Source: Cepaea nemoralis (taxonomy: Eukaryota; Mollusca; Gastropoda; Stylommatophora; Helicidae). Taken from it: a stretch of 64,000 nt of DNA. Below, in pieces: positions 10,776 through 21,990 of this stretch. Position numbers and translations under genes: made by a program. Each line of letters starts with the position of its first letter. Within the stretch, counting starts at the first letter, position 1. Under the pieces are notes generated by a model. It ran no database searches. It saw only the letters and a program-made list of their open reading frames with translations, and was not told the origin of the DNA. The stretch covers positions 62,001 through 126,000 of the forward strand of contig JACEFZ010028296.1 in NCBI GenBank assembly GCA_014155875.1. The letters run 5' to 3'.

Positions 10776-11534
10776 AACGCATATGCCTGTAGATAACTGC
10801 AGCGAAAAGGTGGGTCTGTCTATCTATCTGACTCGGCGTGGCTTCGCCCAGCTCCTGGCGGGTAGCGTCTTATTAAATTCATACAACAACAAAAAAGTAA
10901 CTTAAAAGAATGTCCTTCCACACACCATCCATTATTTCTAATGAAAGCTGTTTCTAATCACCTGCATGACTGTAGATAACTTCTTAAGCATAAAAAGATG
11001 AGTTACAATGTTATGCATTATGCATTATTTTTATGAAACCTTTGAAAATGCCATAAAGATTGTATCATTATTTATTATAACTCATATGCCGGTACATAAC
11101 TATAGACAAAGAGTTTATAAATCTTTGAAAACGATGCAACAATATGACTATAAGGTATACAGAAAAGTTATTAAAAGTTATGCCCTGTGAAATAACTTTT
11201 CTAGAGTTAAGTCCCCTCGCTGTATATAAAATATAATGAAAAATGAAAAATTAAATAATATTAAGTAAGCAGCCGATTTCACACTAAAAAAATATCACAG
11301 TTGGCTGCGCGGGAATGAGAGGAAGGCGTGTAGAAAATTTCATCTCAATCGGATGGGCCGTTCGCGAACGCATAAAGGACATACAGACAGACAGACGGAG
11401 ATCACCTTTTATATATAAGATTAAAGGGTGTGAATGAATGTGTGTAAGAATGAAACACTTCTTAAGCCTGTTTTTTGTTGTATTAATTCAACTAGTATTA
11501 TGCTTATAGATTATATTTCTTATATTTTCTTTTC

Positions 11535-11537
11535 AGG
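11535..11537 (+). promoter_or_regulatory. 3' splice site ahead of the Egalitarian-like coding exon
   Basis: TTTTCTTTTCAG|GGGG ends at 11,536, with a pyrimidine tract before the AG. It implies an upstream exon and makes 11,537-11,682 5' UTR. Confidence 0.6.
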
Positions 11538-11682
11538 GGGAAAAGGGAGGAAGCCGTGGTTTCGATGATCAAAAGCAGACTTCTTGTCACAGCCCTTTGC
11601 TAAAGAAAGAGTCTTGCAGAAGTCACTACCATCTTAAATTTCAATTTGTTTAGTTTCGCTTATTGAAACTTCAATAGTCAAG

Positions 11683-13397
11683 ATGGCAGACGACCCTGGC
11701 CACAAAGCTATGTTATACTTTCTGGAGATTCTTATGTACAGCAATGCTCCAATGAGCATTAGCCAGCTGGCTGGTCGCTTTGGAAGCCGCAATTTTACAT
11801 CAGAGATGCGACAAAGCGCTGGTGGAAATGAAGCTGGTCTAAAGAAGTTCCTTTTGAAGTACCCATCCCTATTTTCTGTCAATGGTAACCTCGTTAGCCT
11901 GAACGATGGTTCTGCCCTTGGGGGAAATTTTCGTGAAAACAGCCCTGCCTCTTCATCTGGCCACTCTTGTCTACCTGATGTCTCAATGGAAACAGAGGCA
12001 GTTCAGTTCTTCAGAGGGAAAATTTTGAAGAAAGGGGACAAGTGGATGCCCGTGAAGAGCTTGGCAGGGCACCTGTCTCAAGCTTCTCCTGAAATTCGAG
12101 AATGCGTAGGACCACAGAATGAATTTCTGTCGTTTTTACTTAAGCACCCACTAATATTTGAGGTCAAAGATGAATGTGTATGTCTTAAGGACAATATCCG
12201 TTGCAATGCTGCTGATAGTGACTCCTCTTCAGAACCGCCACCGTTGCCCAATAACACACCAAAGATCAAACGCCGTCCAAGGTCACAGGATGTGTCTGAT
12301 GTACCTAGACAGTCTAGTGGTCGTACTGTAATAGTTGCACCTGTGCCTGCTCCCACAGTGACCACAAAAGCAGGGCCTATTACAATGACTGCCAATGAAT
12401 ACAAAGCTGTGATGTTCATTAAGAGCATAATACAAAAGAAGGGAGATATGAAAGTTAACAGTCTATCTGGGCATTTCAGCCAAGCTCCAGAGAGTCTTCG
12501 AAATACCATTGGTTGGAGCAAACCAGAGCTGCATGAGTTCATTTCAGCGCATGATAATATTTTCACTATTAATGAGGATGAGGTTGTCTCTGTCATTAAA
12601 AACACAAGATTGAATGTTATAATCACAGGAAGTCGACCTTATGCTCAGACGAAGCCATCTGTGAGTGGACGGAAAGGTCAGATCTTCCATGTGGCTAAAC
12701 TGTGGGGCATTATTGACCTTGGCATGCATGAACATGTGTTCATTGACCGGACAATTTTCGGTAAAAATATTGATGATCTTAACAAGTTGCTAAAGATTGG
12801 AGAATGGGTGTATTTTGATGCTATTCCTGCACCAAAAGGCAGTCGCGCCCGATGGAAAGCCACCAAAGTGTGGAAAGAAAATGAGTCTATTGAGGAACTG
12901 ATAGAGAAAGTTGCTGCTAAACTTGACCTTCCATTAGATGGAGTATCCCGAGAGCCTCAAGTTCCATTAGGAAATATGAACGATGAAATCAGAAAGATAT
13001 ACCCAGACCTGGATGACAGCACTTTTCCAGTACAACACCTGTCAACATTGGGGGGATCAAGTACTCCTTCCAGGATGCAGCGCCCAGTGGAGCAGGTGTG
13101 GTGCCTGTGTGGAACTTTCATCATGTGGAACTAGAGGGCATGAAAGATGTGGATGAGATCAACTTCAGCGATGATGAAGCTGAACTGTCTCCGCAAGTGT
13201 CCATGGTGGCTGAGAGGCAGTACATGAATAGATCTGTCTTGCAGGACAGTGCCAAACCACCGTTGAACAAAAGCAACAGCTCTGAAGGTTTGAGAAATGG
13301 TTTAGATTCTGAAGGTGTAAAGTTTGTTACTGTCGGTTGCCAAACTATAGTAACAGGAGATGTTCTGGCCACCCAGCTTTTTCATGAAGATCTGTAG
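11683..13397 (+). CDS. Egalitarian-like winged-helix repeat protein, frame broken by one base
   Basis: ATG at 11,683 (AAGATGG context) opens a long frame with host-like composition. Three related segments lie at residues 6-73, 102-168 and 238-304. They share a helix-turn pattern (QLAGRFGS, SLAGHLSQASPEIR, SLSGHFSQAPESLR) followed by FLLKHP-type and FEV/FTI strands, as in the Egal-type or LOTUS-like winged helix of RNA-transport proteins. Residues 328-397 (GQIFHVAKLWGIIDLG, then GEWVYFDAIPAP) look like an OB or cold-shock fold. A Ser/Pro linker covers 175-235. The frame stops at 13,132, but the sequence after 13,056 reads as protein in another frame (SGAGVVPVWNFHHVELEG, then DEINFSDDEAEL) to a stop at 13,395-13,397. 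One extra G in the run at 13,050-13,055 would unite them. An exonuclease domain, present in Egalitarian, is not seen; it may lie on other exons or be absent. RNA binding is inferred. Confidence 0.75.
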
Positions 13398-14280
13398 CTG
13401 CTAAACTCATCCTACTTGTAGATGCGTGATGACAGGTAACAGTGTTCAGATTTCACTAAAATTGTCAGCTGCATTTGTGCGTGTGTGGCTGAATTTGATT
13501 TTTATTTTGGAGCAACAAAACTGAGGAAATTATTGCTTTCTGTGTATCACACTTCCTTTAAATCATGTTAATTGTATTTACCAGTATTAGCTTGTTCCAT
13601 TTTTATATGTGTAGACACCAGTAATAATTACTCATGTTTGTATTCTTTCTTTCTCATTCATCTAAAGAAAGAATTCTGCTTTGTGTATTCTATGGATATA
13701 TGTAAATTAATTCCATTAATTTTGAGGCACACTTATCTAACCAAGGACTGGAATTGCTATTATTATTCTCCCTTTGTTCCCTACTTCTGGTCTGTTGTTT
13801 TTTTTTACTCTGCTTATATATTTCTTGCTATCAAGATCAGTAAATTCACCTCTTTTCTTCCACATATGCAACTTGTAACATTCTTCAGGTATTATGTTTG
13901 CTAAAATATCTTAGTATTTAACACATAGTTGTGGTTTATATAGCATAGTTATGTTGATGTTTCACCTCAACACCGCAAGGTACATGAGGAACAGGATGAG
14001 ATGAGTTATGTTTTTTTGTAAAGAAATTTTAACGAGGCAGGTAGACATTGTGTTGTCTGAGTAACAAAAAGAAAACCGTTTTTAAGAATGTTTTGTTTGT
14101 GTTTTATTTAGATGCGACCTGCCTAGCCTAGAGTTATAAACTACCTTGTCTGGTTATACATTGGGTGGGTTTTATGAAATGTGTAACTGGATATTGGTAA
14201 CCTTTTGACCCAGGGTTTTATATATCATCGTAGATATTTTAACTTGTTGTTCTGACCTTGATTAAAAAAAAGGACAGGTA
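13398..14280 (+). other. Probable 3' UTR or intron of the Egalitarian-like gene
   Basis: AT-rich, with no coding signal and stops in all frames. No further exon of the gene was recognised. A possible donor CAG|GTAACAG lies at 13,434 after the stop. Confidence 0.4.
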
Positions 14281-14284
14281 GACA

Positions 14285-14590
14285 AACATAGGAGATGTTG
14301 TGGTGTAGTAGTTAGTGCATTGTATTGTCAACAGGATGGTCCTCAGTTTGATTCTCTATAATAGTGAGATTTCATTTTTATGTGATAATTGCGACTCTCT
14401 GGTTGATACAGCCTTATAATAAGGTCACTAATTAGATCTGTCTGAGGCTGTAAAGTCTTATAATGAGGACAGAAAAATTTTAACCTTCACATCTAAATTT
14501 TGTGCTGTCAAAAATTGCCTGGTAAATCACGAACAGCCAATAAAGGTTGGGTTTGATTGCAGCATCCTGTGAAAAGGACATGCAATATTT
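14285..14590 (+). repeat. Old tRNA-like SINE (head) with SINE-B 3' part
   Basis: GGTGTAGTAGTTAGTGCATT at about 14,300 and CAGTTTGATTCTC at about 14,344 resemble pol III A and B boxes. The end (TTGCCTGGTAAATCACGAAC, then CCTGTGAAAAGGACATGC at 14,514-14,585) is a diverged SINE-B 3' part. Confidence 0.5.
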
Positions 14591-14599
14591 AATTTATTT

Positions 14600-15290
14600 T
14601 AACATCTCTGTAAGGTCACTGGTGAATGTCAGTTAATTTCACTGAAGGGCTGGCTAGGCAGTGAATTTGTAATTTTTGCCGTATCTACTTAACTTATAAT
14701 GAATGGCAGTCGCCATTCAGAACTCATTCTGTAATGTATGTAGCTTTTTTAAAGGTTTTATTTACGTTTTCCTCGCTTTCATATTTCATTTGCCCAGAAT
14801 TTAATGCTCATTACAAATCTGCCAATTTTATATATATATTTATTTTAGTTCTAAGCAAGAACAGTTGTCTGTGTTATTGATCTTACACTCTTTCATATAT
14901 TGTATGAACAGAATCCTATTTTCTTTGCAATATTTTTGTTATTATTCAGTTTTATTTATTTATGCAAGTGCATTTTCATGTAACACAATACTTGTCATTA
15001 TAGCTTTTGTAAACTAGACTTTCTTGAATGTAACAAAATAGTTTTAAGTGTATTTTGTGTCAAGGTGTAACAAATTTTAATATTGTGAATTAACTGTGAA
15101 GAATATTCCACTAATAAGCTTTTAAGTTGGATTTATGTGTACAATGTAATTTTCTTAGAAAGAGAAAAAGCTACCCATAGTATAATTTTCAAAGACATAT
15201 GCTCTCATATTTGAATGTCTGGAAATTGCATTACGTAAATCTGAAATGCTGCTTAGCTACTAATGTTTATCAAAAATAGTTTCAACTCTT
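14600..15290. other. AT-rich sequence without recognised features
   Basis: No coding frame. It contains ATATATAT and several T-rich stretches. Confidence 0.4.
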
Positions 15291-15295
15291 TGAAT

Positions 15296-15815
15296 CCAAA
15301 ATACAAGAAGCAGCTAAGGAACTAAATGGGAATAAGAGAATGCGGGCCACCAGAAAGATAATAATTATTACTAACTTAACAGAAGTCGGCAGGTAGCAGT
15401 CTTCAGACTCTGCACAAGGCATCATAGACTGAGATACCACTTGTTAAATAAGCTGCAAATAGGAGATGCTGATGAATGCAATTGGAATTGATTTTTTTTC
15501 CGCGTTTCCATCCTGTTTCAGGATATTGCGGCCAACATCAGCATCTTTCAGCTGTATGTTGACTCCTAGGCTAGATTACGCTCATCAGCACACCACAACT
15601 TTCTGAGCGACCGGCTTCATACTCTCATAAGTCACTGGTGCTACTCGAACCGCTTCCAATTCTCATGCACTCACGTCAACCACGAGAGTATTCGGGATTA
15701 TGGAGAAAGCTGCTAACCCCTCGGCCAGGGAGCCGGCAATTGGAATAGATACAATTGCTAAATGTTTTGTGCAAGAATGTTCAGTATATCTTCATACAGT
15801 TTTTGGTTGAAGAAA
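15296..15815 (+). pseudogene. LINE RNase H/C-terminal fragment, split by SINE-B
   Basis: The + strand matches the 3' part of the coding region of the LINE at 8,190-8,420 (CAGTCTTCAGACTCTGCAC and ATACCACTTGTTAAATAAG). It resumes after the SINE as ATTGCTAAATGTTTTGTGC. It is a short, diverged, dead fragment. Confidence 0.7.
15493..15735 (-). repeat. SINE-B inserted in a LINE fragment
   Basis: A full-length minus-strand copy with A-box-like TGGCCGAGGGGTTA and B-box-like GGTTCGAGTAG. TSD GCAATTGGAATTGAT (15,478-15,492) and GCAATTGGAATAGAT (15,736-15,750) differ at one base. Confidence 0.85.
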
Positions 15816-15819
15816 GTTG

Positions 15820-16880
15820 TTTGCACTCACTACCTTAGACAGTCAAGATTATTTTGTTCATGTTATGAGGATAAATAAAGTTGCAACTTATCGGCAACTG
15901 GAAACTTAATAGGAAAAGAGTGAGGGGAAGGTAAAGAGATAAATATCTGAATGCCTAGGTCACAAGGCATTATCGGGTTAAGAACACAGACCTGAACCAA
16001 GACTCTGGATCGTGTGAGATCACAAACTGTGGCCTGTCATGCCTATTAACACGGCACTTGATGATGATGGTGATGATTGTTGGTTAGTTGAAAATCATTT
16101 GGAAGACTGAGTTTTAACTTTTAAGTCTGATGGGTTCAGGATTTCTGAGCTCTGAAATAACCATGTATTTATCAGATTGAGGCTCGTGTAGAGACTTTTC
16201 TCCCAGCCTAGTACCAAGGCACCATCGCCCCAGGAACTGTGTTACAGAACTCTCCTTCCCCTCTCCAAGCTCGGAATCTAGCGGGGTAGGTATGGCTGTT
16301 GTTGGAGCTTCACATCTGCAGAAGGTTATGGTAATCCTGGGGACGTTTGCCAGACCGGGTCCTCATTATTTGGACAGGTCGCAACAGGAAGAGGTGACCC
16401 ATGGTCTTGACCTGTGTGGGTCCTGACTTGTCATTAGAGTGGCCCATTATTATCTTAAGTTGGGCAGCACTGGTCCATAATTAATTCACTCATATCTTTT
16501 ATACACATTAAACTAGTGTAAGAATCATATCTAGTCTTAGCTAATCCAGTATTTATCAGATAAACTGGTAGTCTCTTGTGGTAGTTTTGATAAATCTGTG
16601 GTGAGTCACCTGGCAAAATGATCAAGCCATCTGTCTTCTATCTTGAAGGTCAGTGGCTGATTTTCAGACTGCGTTGTTCAGACCACGCGCACAGTTTTTC
16701 AGAGATCCTTGGGGACCATCACTCAAGATACAGAGTTAATACTTTGTGATATGCTTTCATCAGGTGACTTGACTTTCTGCAGAGCGAGACTGAGACAGAT
16801 GGGGTAAGAGCCGGTGCAGTGAAATCGATCCTCTCGTCTTTAACCTTTTGATAAATCTGTGATATACATTTTCAGCCGAT
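15820..16880. other. Unassigned sequence
   Basis: The stretch 16,160-16,440 is more GC-rich than its surroundings but has no coherent open frame. ATAAATAAAG at about 15,871 could be a polyadenylation signal. Confidence 0.3.
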
Positions 16881-16884
16881 ATCT

Positions 16885-17045
16885 GCATGGTGGTTAGAAG
16901 ACTGATTTCCTATCACAGTGGGTTGGTGTTTAATCCCAGACAATGGCAGGATATTCTATCCCAATCAGTGCAGATCTTGGGTTGATTCAGCCTCATATAA
17001 TGACTGTATGGGGTTTTTCTGGGAAAGCAAGGGGATGTAGGGGCC
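16885..17045 (+). repeat. tRNA-like SINE head (SINE-D type)
   Basis: GCATGGTGGTTAGAAGACTG then GGTGTTTAATCCCAG have A- and B-box-like spacing, and a diverged body follows. Related heads lie near 24,680, 24,810, 30,060, 30,500 and 31,900. Confidence 0.5.
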
Positions 17046-17739
17046 GGTTGACCCCAGCTCACATTGCTGTAACTTAGTATAGATGAAAGCCTAATAGTGG
17101 ACGCTTCTGTATCAGCCTTGGGAGAACCTTTAACCAGACTTTTAATAATAGCAATTACTTCATTTGAATAACGAAGACACAAACCATATATAGTACGATT
17201 TATTGCCTGGCTTATTTCGCTGCATCTCGTCAGGTACTTACTGCAGATTCATTATTTAGTATTATACTCATAGTACAAATAATATGCCATGGGATATTAG
17301 TTTTATTTTGTATCTAGTGTCTTTTAAAATTAATATTCTGTTTTAAATATGTGTGCTATCATGTTATCATGCCTAGATACAGAATCTAGACAGTTTTATC
17401 CCTTGCCTGGCTTAAAGTATATGTTTCAGAGCTTTGTGGAGTTTACAGTGTTGTAACCCTGTCTTTGCCTGAAGCTGCCACACCTTCAGTTTATGTTGTA
17501 CAAACAGTCTAGAATTCCTCATTGCTGGTCTTACATTATGATATGTATTTTGTACAGACTGACTACACTCACTGGTCTTATGTGATGATGATGATGTCAT
17601 GTACATTGGAAATTCAGGGATATTGGTCACAATATAAGGAATGCTAAGTGTTATTCTTGTGATGTTTGTGTGTTGATCTGTCATTGAGAAATAAGGGAAT
17701 AGTTTTGCAGTTGCAAATTTGGTCATGTTTGCAGTTAGC

Positions 17740-18000
17740 ATTGAGGTGGTGTTTCCATGGAGGTGGTGTTTCCATGGGCTGACCACATTGAAGTCACATG
17801 TGGACTGACGACATTAAAGTCACCTGTGGGTTGACACTCTAAAGTCACCTTTGGGTTGACACACTGAAGTCACCTGTGGATTAACCACATTAAAGTCACC
17901 TGTGGATTGACCACATGAAAGTCACATGTGGGTTGGCCAAACTGAAAATCACCTGTGGGTTGACCAAATTGAAGTCACCTGTGGGCTGACCACAGCCCAG
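17740..18000 (+). repeat. Minisatellite, about 27-bp unit
   Basis: Diverged tandem copies of CACATTGAAGTCACCTGTGG plus GTTGAC, about nine units. Confidence 0.85.
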
Positions 18001-18249
18001 TTTGCCTGATCATGTATGATATATATAGTCAATACTAATGTTAAATAATCATAGATCAACTTTCACTGATCATTCAGGGATCATCCTGACAAACAAGGTA
18101 ACTGTTGTCTGGTTCCATAGCTTGTATCATACAAGGAGTGGCAGAGAAGATTTATCATTTACTCAAAATATAAATTGTGAAATGATTGTGGAAGCAGAGG
18201 GAATGTAACAGTCCACAGCTCGATAGAACATATGTGGGCGTTTGTTAAA

Positions 18250-18352
18250 ATCGACCCACCATAACAATTGATCTGACCCACCATAACAATTGGTCTGACC
18301 CACCATATCAATTGATCTGACCCACCATAATAATTGTTCTGACCCACCATAA
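18250..18352 (+). repeat. Minisatellite, about 22-bp unit
   Basis: Five tandem copies of GACCCACCATAACAATTGAT-type units. Confidence 0.85.
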
Positions 18353-18656
18353 TAACTTATCTAAAAGGCACCATTACATGGAAAGTTAGAAATTGCATTT
18401 CTAGTCTTTGGAATTCTAGCAGTGCATTGGCCAGTTGTATCCTGCTTTTTATGATTTTCATCTGTATAGTGATCTTACACATGTGCCAGAAGCTAATTGT
18501 ACCTTCTGATCTTATCTAAGAAGGTTAGGCTTCCCCAAATTATGAAATGAGATGTGGTAATCTAATTATGAATTACTGTGTGACGCATGTTGAAGGTAAT
18601 TTTGCTTGCATCTGTTGTCATCCACAAAATTGCATCTTCAAATCATAAATGTGTGC

Positions 18657-18940
18657 AGGTCAGCCTGGCTGAATGGATAAGAATGCTTATTCTTAAACAT
18701 CCTGTGTGCTGATGGCAAGGTGTGGGTTCAACCGCTAGACTGGTCAGTTGGACTAAAATCTTGACTTCCCGTCCTTGACTTGGGAACGTAAATTACAAGT
18801 ATCTCTGAAGTCAGAGTGGGTTCACCTGACGGCGAGGGACCCACATGCAAAAACCAGTCCAGTGCACTAGAAGTAGTAGCATGTATACGGACTACCCTTG
18901 AGTTCAAAGTGAGCAGACATTTTAAAAAATGTCTGATTGT
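18657..18940 (+). repeat. SINE-A, tRNA-derived
   Basis: The head TGGCTGAATGGATAAGAATG and GGGTTCAACCGC provide A/B-box-like sites. The body runs GGACTAAAATCTTGACTTCC, then AACGTAAATTACAAGTA, then CCAGTCCAGTGCACTAG, and ends near TTGAGTTCAAAGTGAGC. Other copies lie at 23,930, 24,852, 32,310 and 47,640. Confidence 0.8.
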
Positions 18941-19540
18941 GGAGGAAGGGCTCGTAGATTTTTACTGCAGTTCATGCATTGATTTTCAACGCTAAAACTC
19001 ATTTATTGACGAATGAAAATGGTACATCTTGTCTGCCACACTCTGTATGTACATTTTTTACTTTCTTCAATTTATTTCAATTTGATGTTTCCTGGAGGTT
19101 GGTTGAAATGTTTGTCATAGTTTGTTTAACATGATGTACAGCAAGTACTCAAGTCAAAGAAGCCACCAGTAGACCTGAATTTCCAGTATGCATGACTTGA
19201 TCAGTCACAAAAATGTTGTAGTCAACTCATATGTTGTCTTCCAAGTTTATGGGTAACCATATTTTGTTCTACTTTGTCGTTGTGTTTGGATGGTGGGATG
19301 TGTGCATACTTGCTGTTGTCATTCGTGTGTACTGTGCAAGAGAGACTGGCCATGTTTTGTAAGTCTGTGACAGTGCACACTGCATTCTGTTGCATTTTTG
19401 GGCACACACTGTTCATAAGTTGATATGCAACTATTGACACTTCTTCATTGTCTTGTATTGTCATGATGGTCAGACACAGTGACAAAAAGAGTTAATCTAC
19501 AGCTAGTATGGGTTAATTTTTTTCTGTTGTTACTTTTTGC
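18940..19540. other. Unassigned AT-rich sequence
   Basis: A minus-strand open stretch at 19,222-19,485 has no recognisable domain and low-complexity codon use. It is not called as a gene. Confidence 0.3.
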
Positions 19541-19544
19541 AGTA

Positions 19545-19800
19545 AACTTTCCCTTTTCTTTGATCCATAGCTGACTGTTGCATGATAACCCAGATCTGAT
19601 CTCTGCTTGTTTTTCAACTTTGCTATTAGTTGCCGCCTTTTTCTGTCCTTGACTTACCTTTCAGTCATCTTCCTTCTGGAGTCCCTGCAGCAGCAGTTTC
19701 GTGCTCATATCAGGATCTTTTCTCAGGACATGGCCAATCCAGTTGCATAGTGCACTTCTTATAATCAGCCAACGTGAGCTTATGGACTGGTGCGGTTATA
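19545..19800 (-). pseudogene. LINE C-terminal tail remnant
   Basis: The minus strand reads WIGHVLRKDPDMSTKLLLQG and then, frame-shifted, a basic tail. This is the WxGHVxR motif and following segment found at the C-terminus of many LINE ORF2 proteins. Only about 80 codons survive. Confidence 0.55.
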
Positions 19801-20264
19801 TCTCCACAGTAGTTCAGTCCCAGTGATATTATTATAATATGTTCATTGTCAGAAATAACTCAAAGAATGTATATTTAAACAGGTTGTGTATAACTATGAC
19901 AGGAGGGCCCAGTACTTGATGCACTGCGAAGAATAATCTAGTGGGAGTGTACATGTACAGGGAAGTATAATATTTTAGTGGGGGTGTAAATGTACGGGGG
20001 ATTTCAAACCATGACATTGTATTTTAGAAAAACGTAAACTTGAAATATTATGATCTGTTGAGAGCATACATGCTCAAAGTAACTTGAAATGTGACATTAC
20101 AATATCTGTAATCTTCACAGAAAGCGTAATGTCGTAATCAGAGTGTAAATATAGACACAAGTTTGAAACATGCACATTTTATGAAGATGAAATTACAAAG
20201 AAAACTTGAAATTGTAACAAAAGATCATTTTTGGGATTCCCAAAACAGGACGTTATAGTAGTGT

Positions 20265-20625
20265 ACTTATTCAAGGACATTTGAAATATGTTTTAATGAA
20301 TGTACTTGTTCAAGGACACTTGAAATATGAAAATGTGATGATTGTACTTGTTAATGGACACTTGAAACATGACGTCATAATAATTATACATGTTCAGTGA
20401 TACTTGAAACATAACATTGTAATATTTCTACTTGTTTATGGACACTTGAAATTTGACATCTTAATGATTGTACTTGTTCATGAACACTTGAAACATGACA
20501 TCATAATGATTGTACTTGTTCATGAACACTTGAAACATGACATTATAATGATTGTACTTGTTCATGAACACTTGAAACATGACATCATAATGATTGTACT
20601 TGTTCATCCAGTCATAATTCTGTAA
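20265..20625 (+). repeat. Tandem repeat, 42-bp core unit
   Basis: Units of CATGACATCATAATGATTGT plus ACTTGTTCATGAACACTTGAA recur. The last four are nearly identical and earlier ones are diverged (from about 20,270). A 73-codon frame across it reflects a period divisible by three. Confidence 0.85.
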
Positions 20626-20639
20626 TATAAATATAAATA

Positions 20640-21480
20640 TACAAGTATCTCAGAATATGACATAATATTCAGAGAAAGAGAAAGCATGACATCAAGATGA
20701 CTGTGTGTTCATCATAGGAACTGAAACATGACAACCTGAAGCACATTGAACAGAGAAATATGACATTACATTGTATTGAGGAGGTTTGCTTGTGCAATAG
20801 AATTAAAGCATGACTTAATATTACTGTTGCAGATAATTGTGAGATATGATATGATATAAAGAGAGTGGTTTTGTGTAGAAAAGTCTGTTTATACAGATTC
20901 AAAGTGAGGTCCCAGAAAGACCTTGTAGTCTGACAGTATATGAAGCTGGTTTATAGTAGCTAGCCTGCCTGATGGAAATGCATCACGAGTGGTGGTTCTA
21001 CATAGTGAAAATTGTACATAACGTTGTATGTATAAATGGAGGTAAAGCAAAATCTGAAATAGAGTTAATGCAGAATCTGACTGAACCCAGATGACTGCCA
21101 CAGAGAGGGAATTGGAGTACTTAACAGATAGCTCAGACAGAGATCAGTGATCTTTTGTTTTCAGCATAAGTACATATCTGTACCAAGTTTCTTGATTTGT
21201 AACTGCTGAAAGACTGTGGTGTTAGCAGAGATGCAACTACATGAGGCAGAGCAATAGGCAGCTGTGTTCTCCCAGTGTTAAAAGTCAGCATTACAGTTCT
21301 TCAGTGAGGTTCTCAGAGTCCTTATACTTTAGTGTCTGCTGCAGAAACAAGATATTTCTAGATTTTGATATCTCTGGTCACTGATCTAATTGACTTGCTG
21401 TGAACTGTACATGTGTATTGTAATGCAGGGTTTTCTGGAGACAACAAATCATTGAAAGCCTATTCCAGGGCAACAAACAG
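20640..21480. other. Unassigned sequence
   Basis: No coding signal or repeat was identified. Confidence 0.3.
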
Positions 21481-21489
21481 GTTGGCAAG

Positions 21490-21990
21490 AACTGTTCTTC
21501 TGTGATTGGTCATGCAGGTATAGGTCAGTGAGATGAGATCTAATGTGATTGGTCATGCAGGCCTATGTTGGTCAGACGAGTTCTATTGTGATTGGTCACA
21601 CAGACATAGCTCAGTTAGACAAGTTCTACTGTGGTTGGTCATGCAGACAGCTCAGTTAGAAAAGTTCTACTGTGACAGGTCATGGCTCAGTTAGATAAGT
21701 TCTACTGTGGTTGGTCATGCAGACAGCTCAGTTAGAAAAGTTCTACTGTGACTGGTCATGGCTCAGTTAGACAAGTTCTGCTGTGGTTGGTCATGCAGAC
21801 AGCTCAGTTAGAAAAGTTCTACTGTGACTGGTCATGGCTCAGTTAGACAAGTTCTACTGTGGTTGGTCATGCAGACAGCTCAGTTAGAAAAGTTCTACTG
21901 TGACTGGTCATGGCTCAGTTAGATAAGTTCTGCTGTGATTGGTCATGCAGACAGCTCAGTTAGATGAGTTCTACTTTGATTGGTCGTGCA
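21490..21990 (+). repeat. Higher-order tandem repeat of CTCAGTTAGA units
   Basis: Alternating subunits GGTTGGTCATGCAGACAG and GACTGGTCATGG, each followed by CTCAGTTAGA(A/C)AAGTTCTACTGTG. The dimer of about 75 bp repeats at 21,690-21,960, with diverged copies before it. Confidence 0.85.

Larger units (their letters stand above)
9801..11425 (+). repeat. Dispersed repeat with CTGACCCGGC head and TATATATAAGATT tail
   Basis: The head is CTAGCTGACCCGGCCCGG and the tail contains AAATTTCATCTCAATCGG, then CCGTTCGCGAACGCATAA, ACAGACAGACAG and TTTTATATATAAGATT. Heads and tails of this kind recur in many invertebrate repeats, but I cannot assign a class. The head module CTTCGCCCAG...GGGGAGCATCT is repeated about every 130-160 bp at 9,826, 9,953, 10,098 and, diverged, 10,836. 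The first three copies run into CTGT microsatellites. Confidence 0.5.

Noticed and set aside
10198..10782. Gly/Arg/Glu-rich and Pro/Leu/Ser-rich open frames on both strands
   Set aside because: Pure compositional effect of the polypurine tract.
17412..17786. 124-codon minus-strand frame
   Set aside because: No domain, and codon composition like the surrounding AT-rich non-coding DNA.
20404..20625. 73-codon frame with LVHEHLKHDI repeats
   Set aside because: A 42-bp tandem repeat keeps one frame open; no other coding evidence.
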